The notes: a model not told the origin generated them from the letters alone. DNA of 64,000 nucleotides from Pseudomonas aegrilactucae (GCF_019168305.1 NZ_JAHTBI010000080.1:1-64000); one strand, 5' to 3'; counted from the stretch's first letter, positions 17,390 through 26,535 are shown. A program made the numbers and translations.

Positions 17390-18706
17390 ATGGGCACACT
17401 GCGCATTGCTGTACTGCTGGCATTCACTACCGGGCTAGCGGCCTGTGGCGAGAACGCCCGGCTGCAGGTCACCGATGGCACCGGCCCCTCGCCGCAGTTG
17501 CCGGAGCCGAACAAGACCCTGATCCCCACGGTGAACATCGCCCCGGCGATCGGTTGGCCGGCAGGCGTCACGCCCAAGGCGGCGCCTGGCACTCGCGTCG
17601 CCGCCTTTGCCGACAAGCTCGACCACCCACGCTGGCTGTACGTGTTGCCCAACGGCGACGTGCTGGTGGCCGAAACCAACGCTCCACCCAAGCCCGAGGA
17701 TGGCAAGGGCATCAAGGGCTGGGTGATGGGCAAGGTCATGGACCGCGCAGGCGCCGGCGTGCCCAGCGCCAACCGCATCACCCTGCTGCGTGACAGCGAC
17801 CAGGATGGCGTGGCAGAAACCCGCACCACCTTTGTCGAAGGGCTCAATTCTCCCTTCGGCATGGCGTTGGTTGGCAATGACTTCTATGTGGCCGACACCG
17901 ACCGGTTGCTGCGTTTCAAATACACGCCCGGGGCGACCTCGATCGAGGGCCCAGGCAGCCCGGTAGTCGACCTGCCCGGTGGCACGCTGAACCACCACTG
18001 GACCAAGAACGTGATTGCCAGCCCCGACGGCAAGAAGCTGTACGTGACCGTGGGCTCCAACAGCAACGTGGGCGAAAACGGCATGGACCAGGAGAAAGGC
18101 CGTGCGGCGATCTGGGAAGTCGACCCGGCCAGCGGCCAGCAGCGACTGTTCGCCACCGGCCTGCGCAACCCCAATGGCATGGCCTGGGAACCCCACAGCG
18201 GGCGCTTGTGGACGGCAGTGAACGAGCGTGACGAAATCGGCAGCGATCTGGTACCCGACTACATCACCTCGGTGAAGGACGGTGGCTTCTACGGCTGGCC
18301 CTACAGCTACTACGGGCAGCATGTGGACGTGCGGGTGCAGCCGCAGGATGCACAACGGGTGGCCAGTGCGATTGCCCCGGACTACGCCGTAGGGCCGCAC
18401 ACGGCCTCGCTGGGGCTGACCTTTGCGCAGCCTGGCGCACTGCCGCCGCCGTTCGAGCAGGGCGCGCTGATCGGCCAGCATGGTTCATGGAACCGCAAGC
18501 CGCACAGTGGCTACAAGGTGATCTTCGTACCGTTCGGCACGGCGGGCATGCCGGCCGGCAAGCCGATCGACCTGCTGACCGGGTTTTTGAATGATGATGG
18601 CAAGGCCATGGGGCGACCGGTGGGGGTGGTCAATGACCAGCGCGGCGGGGTGTTGGTGGCGGATGATGTAGGCAATGTGATCTGGCGGGTGAGCAAGGCG
18701 CAGTAA
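17390..18706 (+). CDS. Glucose/sorbosone-dehydrogenase-like lipoprotein
   Basis: This 438-aa six-bladed beta-propeller of the soluble PQQ-dependent glucose / L-sorbosone dehydrogenase family probably oxidises sugars or aldoses in the periplasm. Residues 1-19 are a lipoprotein signal with the lipobox LAAC (Cys19). Family features include DHPRWLYVLPNGDVLVAET near residue 80 and LNSPFGMAL near 155. LRNPNGMAWEPHSGRLWTAVNE near 265, IGQHGSWNRKPHSGYKV near 365, and the closing blade GGVLVADDVGNVIWRV are also present. PQQ use is inferred from the family. A stem-loop follows. Confidence 0.88.
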   Translation: MGTLRIAVLLAFTTGLAACGENARLQVTDGTGPSPQLPEPNKTLIPTVNIAPAIGWPAGVTPKAAPGTRVAAFADKLDHPRWLYVLPNGDVLVAETNAPPKPEDGKGIKGWVMGKVMDRAGAGVPSANRITLLRDSDQDGVAETRTTFVEGLNSPFGMALVGNDFYVADTDRLLRFKYTPGATSIEGPGSPVVDLPGGTLNHHWTKNVIASPDGKKLYVTVGSNSNVGENGMDQEKGRAAIWEVDPASGQQRLFATGLRNPNGMAWEPHSGRLWTAVNERDEIGSDLVPDYITSVKDGGFYGWPYSYYGQHVDVRVQPQDAQRVASAIAPDYAVGPHTASLGLTFAQPGALPPPFEQGALIGQHGSWNRKPHSGYKVIFVPFGTAGMPAGKPIDLLTGFLNDDGKAMGRPVGVVNDQRGGVLVADDVGNVIWRVSKAQ

Positions 18707-18716
18707 TCGCCGCGCC

Positions 18717-18740
18717 GGCTCCTGCAGTAGTGCAGGAGCC
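18717..18740. terminator. Stem-loop between converging genes
   Basis: GGCTCCTGCA and TGCAGGAGCC form a perfect ten-base-pair stem with a GTAG loop just after the dehydrogenase stop. There is no T-run. It probably ends transcription or protects the mRNA end on both sides. Confidence 0.6.
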
Positions 18741-18752
18741 GAGCAGGCCAGA

Positions 18753-19286
18753 TCAGGGATTACGCGCCAGATGCGCCGGCTGCAGCACACGCTTGGCATT
18801 CAGGTAGGTCTTTTGCCAGTAGCTGTTGGACAGGTAATCCAGGCGCACCGTGCCACCCGTGGCCGGCGCGTGCACGAAGCGCCCCTCGCCCACGTAGATG
18901 CCCGCATGGCTCACCTGGCTGCCGCCATTGGTGGCGAAGAACACCAGGTCACCCGACTGCAGGGCGCCCTTGTCGATGTTCGGCGCCCGGATGCCGATCA
19001 TCTCGCGGGTCGAACGCGGCAAGGCGATACCCGCCGCATCACGGTACACGTAGCCAATCAGCCCACTGCAGTCGAAGCCCGAATCCGGGGTATTGCCGCC
19101 CCAGCGGTACGGCGTACCCACCAGGCCCAGCGCCCGGAACAGCACGTCCTCGGCCACTGGCGAGAAATACACCTGAGGCGCCATCACCGCAGGCTCGACC
19201 ACCCTGGGCTGGCGCGGGGCATGGCTGGAGCAGGCACCGAGCAGCGCCACCAGGGAAAGTACAGCAACACGCGCGATTGTCGACAT
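18753..19286 (-). CDS. NlpC/P60 peptidoglycan endopeptidase lipoprotein
   Basis: This 177-aa cell-wall hydrolase cuts D-Glu-DAP type bonds in peptide stems. The signal peptide ends in the lipobox LGAC (Cys19). The NlpC/P60 domain (about 50-170) has the catalytic Cys in DSGFDCSGLIGYVY, His in SQVSHAGIYVG, and a third polar residue (His) in FVHAPATGG. It is followed by 134 bases and then a second, paralogous P60 gene on the same strand. It resembles MepS/Spr-type murein endopeptidases. Confidence 0.93.
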   Translation of the reverse strand: MSTIARVAVLSLVALLGACSSHAPRQPRVVEPAVMAPQVYFSPVAEDVLFRALGLVGTPYRWGGNTPDSGFDCSGLIGYVYRDAAGIALPRSTREMIGIRAPNIDKGALQSGDLVFFATNGGSQVSHAGIYVGEGRFVHAPATGGTVRLDYLSNSYWQKTYLNAKRVLQPAHLARNP

Positions 19287-19366
19287 CGTCAGAACATCCT
19301 GTCTGAAGCCGCCCGACCCTGAGTCGGAAATAGGTGAGAAATTAGATTAGACGTTTTCTGTAAACA

Positions 19367-19403
19367 CGCACGGCGGCGAGCTTTTCAGCTACGCCGCCGT
19401 GCG
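19367..19403. terminator. Long stem-loop after the second NlpC/P60 gene
   Basis: CGCACGGCGGCG pairs perfectly with CGCCGCCGTGCG around a 13-base loop, between the stop of the upstream P60 gene and the start of the downstream one. It has a strong stem but only a weak T-run. Confidence 0.6.
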
Positions 19404-19420
19404 GGAGAAACGCGTGAGGC

Positions 19421-20053
19421 TCAGTTACGCGACAGCGTGGTCGGTGCCATGGCCAGCGCGCGCTTGGCTTCTATGAAGGTCTTGCTCCAGTAGCGATCAC
19501 CGAGGTTGTCGATGCGTACACCACCGCTGCGACGGCTGCTGGAGTGGATGAACTGGTCATCACCCAGGTAGATGCCCGCATGGCTCACGCGACCGCGACC
19601 ATTGGTGCTGAAGAACAGCAGGTCACCTGGCTTGAGGTTGTTGCGGGCCACCAGCGGGGCTTTCACGTTGATCATTTCGCGGGTCGAGCGCGGCAGGTTC
19701 ATGCCGGCCTCTTCGCGGAACAGGTAACCAATGAAACCACTGCAATCAAAACCGGACTTCTCGGAGGTGCCGCCGAAACGGTAACGCGTACCGATCAGGG
19801 ACATGCCACGTTCGAGGATGTTGTCGGCCAGGGCTGGCAACTGGTAAGGCTTGCTGCTGGAGGAGAAGGCTTCCAGGTCTTGCTCGGTGGCCAGTTCTTC
19901 TTCGAACACCGACGCATCGGTGGAAGGCTTGGCAGCAGCCTGGGCAGTAATCGGAGCTGGAGCCTGTTGCTGGTGAACGGGACCGGTGGTCGCGCAACCG
20001 AACAGCAGGGTCACAAGTGCGAGAGGCACGAGGGGTGCGAAGCGATTTAGCAT
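19421..20053 (-). CDS. NlpC/P60 peptidoglycan endopeptidase lipoprotein (paralogue)
   Basis: This murein endopeptidase of the NlpC/P60 family is 210 aa from the ATG at 20053 (a GTG two codons earlier is possible). The lipobox LFGC sits near residue 20. A Gln/Ala/Pro-rich linker of about 50 residues follows, which is longer than in the neighbouring paralogue, and then the catalytic domain with Cys in KSGFDCSGFIGYLF, His in RVSHAGIYLG and a third His in FIHSSSRRSGG. The two adjacent P60 genes look like an old tandem duplication with different linkers. Confidence 0.93.
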   Translation of the reverse strand: MLNRFAPLVPLALVTLLFGCATTGPVHQQQAPAPITAQAAAKPSTDASVFEEELATEQDLEAFSSSSKPYQLPALADNILERGMSLIGTRYRFGGTSEKSGFDCSGFIGYLFREEAGMNLPRSTREMINVKAPLVARNNLKPGDLLFFSTNGRGRVSHAGIYLGDDQFIHSSSRRSGGVRIDNLGDRYWSKTFIEAKRALAMAPTTLSRN

Positions 20054-20167
20054 GGGCACGACCGTGGCTTGAATTTAAAGAAGCCGAGACTATGCCTTCT
20101 ATCGGATCGATTTGCAAATTCAATCGAAAAAAATGTGACTTTTATGTGCCGAGGCTCTGGGACGGCC

Positions 20168-20872
20168 CTACCAGCCCAATGTCTCTTTCAAAAACGGGAT
20201 CGTCAGCTTGCGCTGCGCTTGCAGGGAGGCCTGGTCAAGACGCTCGAGCAGGTCGAACAACGCGCTCATGCTGCGCGTGCCGCGGGTAAGAATGAAGTGC
20301 CCGACCTCGTCGGTCATGTGCAGGCCACGGCGTGACGCACGCAGTTGCAAGGCGCGCAACTTGTCTTCGTCCGACAGCGCACGCATCTGGAAAATCAGTG
20401 CCAGGGTCAGGCGCGACTTGAGGTCGGCCAGCTTGATCGGCAGTTCGCGCGGGGAGCTGGAGGCCGCCAGCAACAGGCGCCGGCCACTGTCGCGCAGGCG
20501 GTTGAACAGGTGGAACATGGCCTCTTCCCAGTCCGGCTTGCCGGCAATCACGTGCAGGTCATCCAGGCAGACCAGTTCGTACTGCTCCAGGTTGTCGAGC
20601 AGTTCGACACCGCGGTCGAGCAATTGTGCCAGGGGCAGGTACACCGCCGGTTCGCCCAGTTGCTCGAAGCGCAGGCACGCTGCCTGCAGCAGGTGGGTGC
20701 GCCCCACGCCTTGCTTGCCCCACAGGTAGATCAGGCTTTCGGTCCAGCCGGCGTCGGCTTCGCAGAGTCGCTCGACGTAGCCCAAAGCGGCGGCGTTGGC
20801 ACCCGGATAGTAGTTGATGAAGGTGGCGTCATCACGCAGACGCACACCCAGGGGCAACTGGATCGGTTTCAT
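20168..20872 (-). CDS. hda: DnaA-related inactivator Hda
   Basis: This 234-aa AAA+ protein resembles the central domain of DnaA. In Enterobacteria Hda, with the DNA-loaded sliding clamp, drives hydrolysis of DnaA-bound ATP. The start MKPIQLPLGVRL contains the clamp-binding QLPL motif (residues 4-7), which confirms the ATG at 20872. The Walker A-like LWGKQGVGRTHLLQA and Walker B LVCLDDLHVIAG follow, and sensor segments lie near DLKSRL. No DNA-binding domain IV is present, as expected. Confidence 0.93.
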   Translation of the reverse strand: MKPIQLPLGVRLRDDATFINYYPGANAAALGYVERLCEADAGWTESLIYLWGKQGVGRTHLLQAACLRFEQLGEPAVYLPLAQLLDRGVELLDNLEQYELVCLDDLHVIAGKPDWEEAMFHLFNRLRDSGRRLLLAASSSPRELPIKLADLKSRLTLALIFQMRALSDEDKLRALQLRASRRGLHMTDEVGHFILTRGTRSMSALFDLLERLDQASLQAQRKLTIPFLKETLGW

Positions 20873-21003
20873 GCTGGCTGGGCAGTCCCGAAGAACCGCA
20901 AGGGGCCTTTTGTGAAAAGTCTGCAAAGTTTATACCCGTCACGCCGGCCGCACAATGCGTCAGCAAAATCAAAGGCTTGCACGGCGCAGTGGGGGAACAT
21001 GGG

Positions 21004-21489
21004 TCAATCCTCCAGCAGTTCTTCTGCACTCAGGCGAAACAGCTCCACCGTGTTGATCTCTGCCCCTTCGAGCGATCCTTCCTTGTCCAGCACCTTGTTG
21101 GCTGCATTCATCTCGCTACTGCGCCCGGCAACGCACTCAAAGGTGTGCCGCGGTACGGCAGTGCTCCAGCCATTCTCGAAGGTGTTATAGGCCAGGGTCA
21201 GCGCTGCGGTGAAGTAGTGCTGGCCGGCAACCGGGATCCTGACCGCATTGTCGTCCTGGTCATAGGCGGTGAAATGACTGGGCAGCGATTCGAGCCCCAG
21301 GCGCTTGAGCACCACCCAGGAAAACGCCGACGGCACGAACATAGTGAGCTTTTCGGCATCCCGCCGCGAGTAGCCCTGCTGCTGCAGGGCCGCTGCCACA
21401 TCATCCTCATCCAGATCATCAGCCAGCAGCGGCAATGCATCCATCACGCCTGCCAATGCGCAGGCGTGCTCCGTTTCATGCTCCATCAC
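21004..21489 (-). CDS. Hypothetical protein, 161 aa
   Basis: I do not recognise this protein. It is acidic and soluble-looking, with no signal peptide. It has a run of Asp/Glu near residues 23-31 (LADDLDEDDVAAALQQQGYSRRDAEKL), then an aromatic central part (SAFSWVVLKRLGLESLPSHFTAYD) and an acidic tail. It sits between hda and the PerM-type gene on the same strand. Codon use is like its neighbours, so it appears to be a resident gene. The start could be either of two consecutive ATG codons. Confidence 0.55.
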   Translation of the reverse strand: MMEHETEHACALAGVMDALPLLADDLDEDDVAAALQQQGYSRRDAEKLTMFVPSAFSWVVLKRLGLESLPSHFTAYDQDDNAVRIPVAGQHYFTAALTLAYNTFENGWSTAVPRHTFECVAGRSSEMNAANKVLDKEGSLEGAEINTVELFRLSAEELLED

Positions 21490-21502
21490 GCAGGGTGTCC
21501 TT

Positions 21503-22576
21503 CTATAGGTCCGGGTCTATTTCACCAGCATACATGTCCGACTCCTTATACAGGTCGTGCATGTGCCGCAGCAGCACCATGATCACCGCCGCCACCGGCA
21601 ACGCCAACAGCACGCCAGTGAAACCGAACAGTTCGCCACCGGCCAGGATCGCGAAGATCACCGCCACCGGGTGCAGGCCGATGCGATCGCCCACCAGCAT
21701 CGGCGTCAGCACCATGCCTTCAAGCGCCTGACCAACCATGAAGACCGCGACGATCCCGAGCATCGGGTACAGCTCGCCGCCAAACTGGAACATGCCGGCA
21801 ACCAGTGCCGCACCGATACCGATGATGAAGCCCATGTACGGCACGATGGCCGCAAGCCCCGCCAGGATACCGATCAGCAGGCCCAGTTCCAGGCCCACCA
21901 GCATCAGGCCCGCCGCATAGATCACGCCCAGCGCCAGCATTACCAGCAACTGGCCGCGTACGAAGGCACCGAGCACTTCGTGGCACTCCCCCGCCAGCGA
22001 CACCACCTGCTCTTCGCGCTGGCGCGGCAGCAGCCGACGCAGCTTGGCCATCATCAGGTCCCAGTCGCGCAGCAGGTAGAAGCCCACTACCGGAATCAGC
22101 ACCAGGTTCGCCAGCCAGCCCACCAGCGCCAGGCCCGAGGCCGTGGCCTGGGACAGCACGATACCGACGATATCGGTGGTCTGGCCCATGTGCTCGCTGA
22201 TCGCAGCCTTGATCTTGTCGAACTTCCAGAACCCGTCGGCCAGCCCCAGCCGCGCCTGCACCCACGGCAGCGCCACGTGCTGCAACCAGTCGAGCATCTG
22301 TGGCGCCAGCTCGTAGAGGCGCACCAGTTGCTTGGCCAGCATCGGTATCAGCACCAGCAGCATCGCCAGGAACACCAGGCTGAACAGTGCGAACACCGCC
22401 ACCACCCCCCAGGTGCGCGACAGGCCGGCGCGCTCCAGGCGGTCGACCAGCGGGTCGGCCAGGTACGCCAGCAGGATGCCCACCAGGAACGGTGAAAGAA
22501 TCCCATGCAAAAAGTACAGCAGCGTGCCGATTACCAGCGCCACCACCAACCACACCCAACGGCGTGTATCCATCAT
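21503..22576 (-). CDS. AI-2E / PerM-family membrane permease
   Basis: This 357-aa polytopic inner-membrane protein of the AI-2E transporter / PerM family has about seven to eight hydrophobic helices. A long hydrophilic insert lies around residues 95-150, and the family-typical GFYLLRDWDLMMAKLRRLLP is near residue 170. The C-terminal helices hold the pattern LEGMVLTPMLVGDRIGLHPVAVIFAILAGG. Members export small molecules such as AI-2 or act as sodium/proton exchangers, so substrate naming would be a guess. It overlaps no neighbour and is 13 bases after the DUF2066 stop. Confidence 0.85.
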   Translation of the reverse strand: MMDTRRWVWLVVALVIGTLLYFLHGILSPFLVGILLAYLADPLVDRLERAGLSRTWGVVAVFALFSLVFLAMLLVLIPMLAKQLVRLYELAPQMLDWLQHVALPWVQARLGLADGFWKFDKIKAAISEHMGQTTDIVGIVLSQATASGLALVGWLANLVLIPVVGFYLLRDWDLMMAKLRRLLPRQREEQVVSLAGECHEVLGAFVRGQLLVMLALGVIYAAGLMLVGLELGLLIGILAGLAAIVPYMGFIIGIGAALVAGMFQFGGELYPMLGIVAVFMVGQALEGMVLTPMLVGDRIGLHPVAVIFAILAGGELFGFTGVLLALPVAAVIMVLLRHMHDLYKESDMYAGEIDPDL

Positions 22577-22589
22577 CTAATGACGCTCC

Positions 22590-23630
22590 TCACCAACGAA
22601 ACCGCAAACCTTTGAACGGTGCAGGAGCCACCGCTTGCTCCGCGCCGGGCTCGGCGGGGGCCGCCGGTGCCGCGGGCTCGACCGGCACTTCCTGCAACTT
22701 GCCCAGGCTCAACTGCGCACGTAACTGATCGGCGCTGCCGCTGACCTGGTAGGTCAGGGTATCGCCGTCGACATGGATCAGGTACCCACCCAGTGGCTCC
22801 AGCAACTGCCCCAGTTGAGCATAGTGCTCCAGGGTCATGCCCTGCACCTGCACCTGATTGTCGCCGGTAGCGCCGGGCCGCGCGACGAAACGCGGCGCCA
22901 GGCGCGTGCTCACCGCCAGCATCACCGCGTCGGCCAGGGCGGCCTGATCGGCACCCTCTACCTTGCCCTGCTCGCGCTGGTCACCCAGCCAGAGGCGCCA
23001 GGTGCCTTGCCAATTGCCATCGGTCTCGGTGGCATGCACCGCCAGCAATGCGTCGGCGGCGTAGCGCTCGGAGGCTTCGCGCAACGGCGCAGGGTCGGTC
23101 CCTTCAAGGTTGCTGGCGGTCGCCACCAGTTGTTCCTGAAGGTCACCCAGCGGCAGGCGCAGCGGCAGGCCACGGTGCTGGGCTGCACGGCGCAGCGGCT
23201 CGGCGCTGCTCTGGCCATCGCCGACCAGGCTCGAGCCGCCCACGCTGTCGTTCAGCCACCAGCCGAGGATCGCCGGGCGGTTGCTGCCCCACAGCGCCAG
23301 CCCGGCCTTGCGCAGTGCACGCTCGGTACTGCCAGGATCGAACTCCACCAGCGCCGTCTCGGGCGGGCCGGCCTCGAAGCCGAACTGGCTGATGATTTGC
23401 TGCGGGTCCTTGCGCAAGGCTGCCAGGCCCGCGCTCTGCGGTGCCTTGGGGTCGCCGGTGAGGCGCAGCACCAGCGTACTCAGGGCATTCTGAGTGGCCT
23501 GGGCGCGGGCTTCGGCGCCCTGGCCATTGACCGGCTCGCGTACCTGATACAAGCCGGTGAGGGTTTGGGCCTGAACGCTCAGGCCAAACAAGGCAAGGCA
23601 GCCAACGGCCAGGTATGAACGCAAACGCAT
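22590..23630 (-). CDS. DUF2066 exported protein
   Basis: This 346-aa protein is of the DUF2066 family, common in gammaproteobacteria next to purM; no function is established. From the ATG at 23630 (GGAG upstream) residues 1-21 form a signal peptide (LAVGCLALFGLSVQAQ). The mature part is an alpha/beta protein with an Ala/Pro-rich linker near the C-terminus and a short RFRW end. It is divergent from purM, with a 330-base intergenic region, and is transcribed toward the permease gene. Confidence 0.8.
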   Translation of the reverse strand: MRLRSYLAVGCLALFGLSVQAQTLTGLYQVREPVNGQGAEARAQATQNALSTLVLRLTGDPKAPQSAGLAALRKDPQQIISQFGFEAGPPETALVEFDPGSTERALRKAGLALWGSNRPAILGWWLNDSVGGSSLVGDGQSSAEPLRRAAQHRGLPLRLPLGDLQEQLVATASNLEGTDPAPLREASERYAADALLAVHATETDGNWQGTWRLWLGDQREQGKVEGADQAALADAVMLAVSTRLAPRFVARPGATGDNQVQVQGMTLEHYAQLGQLLEPLGGYLIHVDGDTLTYQVSGSADQLRAQLSLGKLQEVPVEPAAPAAPAEPGAEQAVAPAPFKGLRFRW

Positions 23631-23960
23631 GGAGGATTCCTGTCCAGGTAAATAGAAAGCGCGGTCAATCGAACGTGAAGCTCTGACCGCCCGCGCCGGC
23701 AAAACATTCAGCCGTGCGGTCAAATTTCATTCCCTATACCTTATACAGCCGGTGGCGCGGCAACCAGCCGCAGCACCGAATCAATGTTTTTATGATGATT
23801 CGGGCCCTGCCCGTCGGCCTGAGGATGGCCGCTACCGGGTAACCCTGATAAAATCGCGCGCCTTCGCAGACCGGCGACGGTCAGGCAGCAGGAAAACCCT
23901 CGCATTGCCTGGCAGGTCACGGTCGATTCCCCCGAATCCCTCCCCCTAAAGGCCTGGATC
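23631..23960. promoter_or_regulatory. Divergent promoter region between DUF2066 and purM
   Basis: This 330-base intergenic stretch has no gene. It has an AT-rich inverted repeat (CCGAATCA at 23776-23783, TGATTCGG at 23796-23803) and a TAAAAT that could be a purM -10 hexamer near 23847. No PurR-type operator could be recognised with confidence. Confidence 0.45.
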
Positions 23961-25019
23961 ATGAGCAAGCAACCCTCCCTGAGCTACAAGGACGCCGGTG
24001 TAGACATCGACGCCGGTGAAGCATTGGTCGAACGCATCAAAGGCGTCGCCAAGCGCACGGCGCGCCCGGAAGTCATGGGCGGCCTGGGGGGCTTCGGCGC
24101 CCTCTGCGAAATCCCGGCAGGCTACAAGCAACCGGTACTGGTCTCGGGCACCGACGGCGTCGGCACCAAGCTGCGCCTGGCACTGAACCTGAACAAGCAC
24201 GACACCATCGGCCAGGACCTGGTCGCGATGTGCGTCAACGACCTGGTGGTGTGTGGCGCCGAGCCGCTGTTCTTCCTCGACTACTACGCCACCGGCAAGC
24301 TCAACGTCGACACCGCGGCTGACGTGGTCACCGGTATCGGCGCTGGCTGCGAACTGGCAGGCTGCTCGCTGGTAGGCGGCGAAACCGCTGAAATGCCTGG
24401 CATGTACGAAGGCGAAGACTACGACCTGGCCGGCTTCTGCGTCGGCGTGGTGGAAAAGGCCGAGATCATCGACGGCTCCAGGGTTGCCGCTGGCGACGCA
24501 CTGATCGCGCTGCCGTCGTCGGGCCCGCACTCCAACGGCTACTCGCTGATCCGCAAGATCATCGAAGTCGCCGGTGCCGACATCGAGACCATCCAGCTCG
24601 ACGGCAAGCCGCTGACCGAACTGCTGATGGCGCCGACGCGCATCTACGTCAAGCCGCTGCTCAAGCTGATCAAGGACACCGGCGCGGTCAAGGCCATGGC
24701 CCACATCACCGGTGGCGGCCTGCTCGACAACATCCCGCGCGTACTGCCAAAAGGCGCCCAGGCCGTGGTTGACGTGGCCAGCTGGCAGCGCCCGGCGGTG
24801 TTCGACTGGCTGCAGCAGCAAGGCAACGTCGACGAGACCGAAATGCACCGCGTGCTCAACTGCGGCGTCGGCATGGTCATCTGCGTTGGCCAGGACCAGG
24901 TCGAGAACGCCCTGAACGTACTGCGTGCAGCCGGCGAGCAGCCATGGGTGATCGGCCAGATCGCCACGGCCGCCGAAGGCGCTGCCCAGGTCGAGCTGAA
25001 GAACCTCAAGGCGCACTGA
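23961..25019 (+). CDS. purM: Phosphoribosylformylglycinamidine cyclo-ligase (AIR synthase)
   Basis: This 352-aa cytosolic enzyme of de novo purine synthesis closes the imidazole ring of AIR with ATP. It has the usual YKDAGVDIDAGEALVERIK start, the GGFGALCEIP segment near residue 48, the SGTDGVGTKLRLAL loop near residue 63, and the GGETAEMPGMY motif near residue 138. THITGGGLLDNIPRVLP near residue 245 is also present (PurM/SelD superfamily). The stop overlaps the purN start (TGATG), so the two are translationally coupled. Confidence 0.97.
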   Translation: MSKQPSLSYKDAGVDIDAGEALVERIKGVAKRTARPEVMGGLGGFGALCEIPAGYKQPVLVSGTDGVGTKLRLALNLNKHDTIGQDLVAMCVNDLVVCGAEPLFFLDYYATGKLNVDTAADVVTGIGAGCELAGCSLVGGETAEMPGMYEGEDYDLAGFCVGVVEKAEIIDGSRVAAGDALIALPSSGPHSNGYSLIRKIIEVAGADIETIQLDGKPLTELLMAPTRIYVKPLLKLIKDTGAVKAMAHITGGGLLDNIPRVLPKGAQAVVDVASWQRPAVFDWLQQQGNVDETEMHRVLNCGVGMVICVGQDQVENALNVLRAAGEQPWVIGQIATAAEGAAQVELKNLKAH

Positions 25020-25672
25020 TGCCGAGTACGCCTTGTGATGTAGTGGTGCTGCTGTCTGGCACCGGCAGCAACCTGCAAGCATTGATCGACAGCACCCGCA
25101 CCGGCGACAGCCCGGTGCGGATCCGTGCAGTGATCTCCAACCGCGCCGATGCCTATGGCCTGCAGCGCGCCCGCGATGCGGGCATCGACACCGCCGTGCT
25201 CGACCACAAGGCCTTCGACGGCCGCGAGGCATTCGACACGGCGCTGGTCGAGCTGATCGACGGCTTCACGCCGCAGTTGGTGGTACTGGCCGGCTTCATG
25301 CGTATCCTCAGTGCCGGCTTCGTGCGGCACTACCAGGGCCGCCTGCTCAATATCCACCCCTCCCTGCTGCCCAAGTACAAGGGCCTGCATACTCACCAGC
25401 GCGCGCTGGAGGCGGGGGATAGCGAGCATGGCTGCAGCGTGCATTTCGTCACTGAGGAACTCGATGGCGGGCCGCTGGTCGTACAGGCTGTAATCCCGGT
25501 AGTCTCGGATGACACGCCGCAACGTCTGGCGCAGAGGGTTCACAGCCAGGAACACGCGATTTATCCGCTGGCGGTGCGCTGGTTCGCCGAAGGCCGTTTG
25601 CGCCTGGGCGAGCACGGTGCTCTACTGGATGGCCAGCCCCTGGCGGCCAGCGGCCACTTGATTCGACCCTAG
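25019..25672 (+). CDS. purN: Phosphoribosylglycinamide formyltransferase
   Basis: This 217-aa GAR transformylase uses 10-formyltetrahydrofolate in purine synthesis. It has the LLSGTGSNLQALID phosphate-binding loop at residues 11-24, AGFMRILSAGFV, and the catalytic NIHPSLLPKYKGLHTH with Asn and His. The distal Asp lies in TEELDGGPLVVQAVIPV. The ATG at 25019 shares bases with the purM stop; a longer frame upstream is purM in another frame. Confidence 0.96.
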   Translation: MPSTPCDVVVLLSGTGSNLQALIDSTRTGDSPVRIRAVISNRADAYGLQRARDAGIDTAVLDHKAFDGREAFDTALVELIDGFTPQLVVLAGFMRILSAGFVRHYQGRLLNIHPSLLPKYKGLHTHQRALEAGDSEHGCSVHFVTEELDGGPLVVQAVIPVVSDDTPQRLAQRVHSQEHAIYPLAVRWFAEGRLRLGEHGALLDGQPLAASGHLIRP

Positions 25673-25680
25673 GAGATTTT

Positions 25681-26391
25681 ATGCGTCGTGCCCTGCTCTT
25701 CGCACTCGCCGTGCTCGCTTTACCGCTTCAGGCAGCCGATCTGAAGCCTTTCTCGGCCAGCTACACCGCTGACTGGAAGCAACTGCCCATGAGCGGCACC
25801 GCCGAGCGCAGCCTGGAAAAGAACGCCAACGGGACCTGGAGCCTCAACTTCAAGGCCTCGATGGTGATCGCCAGCCTGACCGAGCAAAGTACCCTGCGCC
25901 TGGACAAGGACACCCTGCTGCCGCAGACCTACCACTTCGAGCGTGGCGGCCTGGGCAAAGCCAAGAAAGTCGACCTGGACTTCGACTGGTCGAGCAAGAA
26001 GATCACCGGCAAAGACCGTGGCGACGCGGTCAACCTGCCGCTCAACCGTGGCGTGCTGGACAAGTCTTCCTATCAACTGGCCCTGCAGCATGACGTGGCG
26101 GCCGGCAAGAAGAGCATGACCTACCAGGTGGTGGATGGCGACGAGATCGACACCTACGACTTCCGCGTGCTGGGTACGGAGAAGGTCACCACCAAGACCG
26201 GCCAGGTGGCCGCGATCAAGGTCGAGCGCGTGCGCGACCCGAGCCAGAGCAAGCGCGTCACCGAGCTGTGGTTCGCCAAGGACTGGGACTACCTGCTGGT
26301 GCAACTGCGCCAGGTCGAGACCGACGGCAAGGAGTATGTGATCGTGCTGCAGGACGGTACGGTCGATGGCAAGGCGGTCAAGGGCAACTGA
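25681..26391 (+). CDS. DUF3108 exported protein
   Basis: This 236-aa protein has a signal peptide (residues 1-18, ending LPLQAAD) and a DUF3108 beta-rich domain typified by FSASYTADWKQLPMSGTAERSLE and YEVVDGDEIDTYDF-like strands. Its stop is just ahead of a strong terminator, and it follows purN after eight bases, so it may be the last gene of the purMN transcript. The family's function is not established; a periplasmic or outer-membrane-associated role is likely. Confidence 0.82.
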   Translation: MRRALLFALAVLALPLQAADLKPFSASYTADWKQLPMSGTAERSLEKNANGTWSLNFKASMVIASLTEQSTLRLDKDTLLPQTYHFERGGLGKAKKVDLDFDWSSKKITGKDRGDAVNLPLNRGVLDKSSYQLALQHDVAAGKKSMTYQVVDGDEIDTYDFRVLGTEKVTTKTGQVAAIKVERVRDPSQSKRVTELWFAKDWDYLLVQLRQVETDGKEYVIVLQDGTVDGKAVKGN

Positions 26392-26415
26392 TAGCCCGCC
26401 TGCCAGCTTCACCCG

Positions 26416-26442
26416 AAACCCCGCCTGGTGCGGGGTTTTTTA
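26416..26442 (+). terminator. Intrinsic terminator after the purM-purN-DUF3108 unit
   Basis: AAACCCCGC pairs with GCGGGGTTT around a CTGGT loop, followed by a T-run. Confidence 0.9.
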
Positions 26443-26462
26443 TTGAGATTTGCGCTGGCTTC

Positions 26463-26535
26463 TTCGCTGGCAAGCCAGCTCCCACAGGGTACTCGGGCGC
26501 TCACAAAACCCTGTGGGAGCTGGCTTGCCAGCGAA
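26463..26535. repeat. REP pair 1
   Basis: A 27-base unit reading TTCGCTGGCAAGCCAGCTCC and onward, and its exact inverted copy, face each other around a 19-base spacer. The unit itself contains the small palindrome CTGGCTTGCCAG. The same pair occurs at five other intergenic places in the window. Confidence 0.9.

Noticed and set aside
24944..25018. Longer N-terminus for PurN
   Set aside because: It is the end of purM in another frame; the family start is at 25019.
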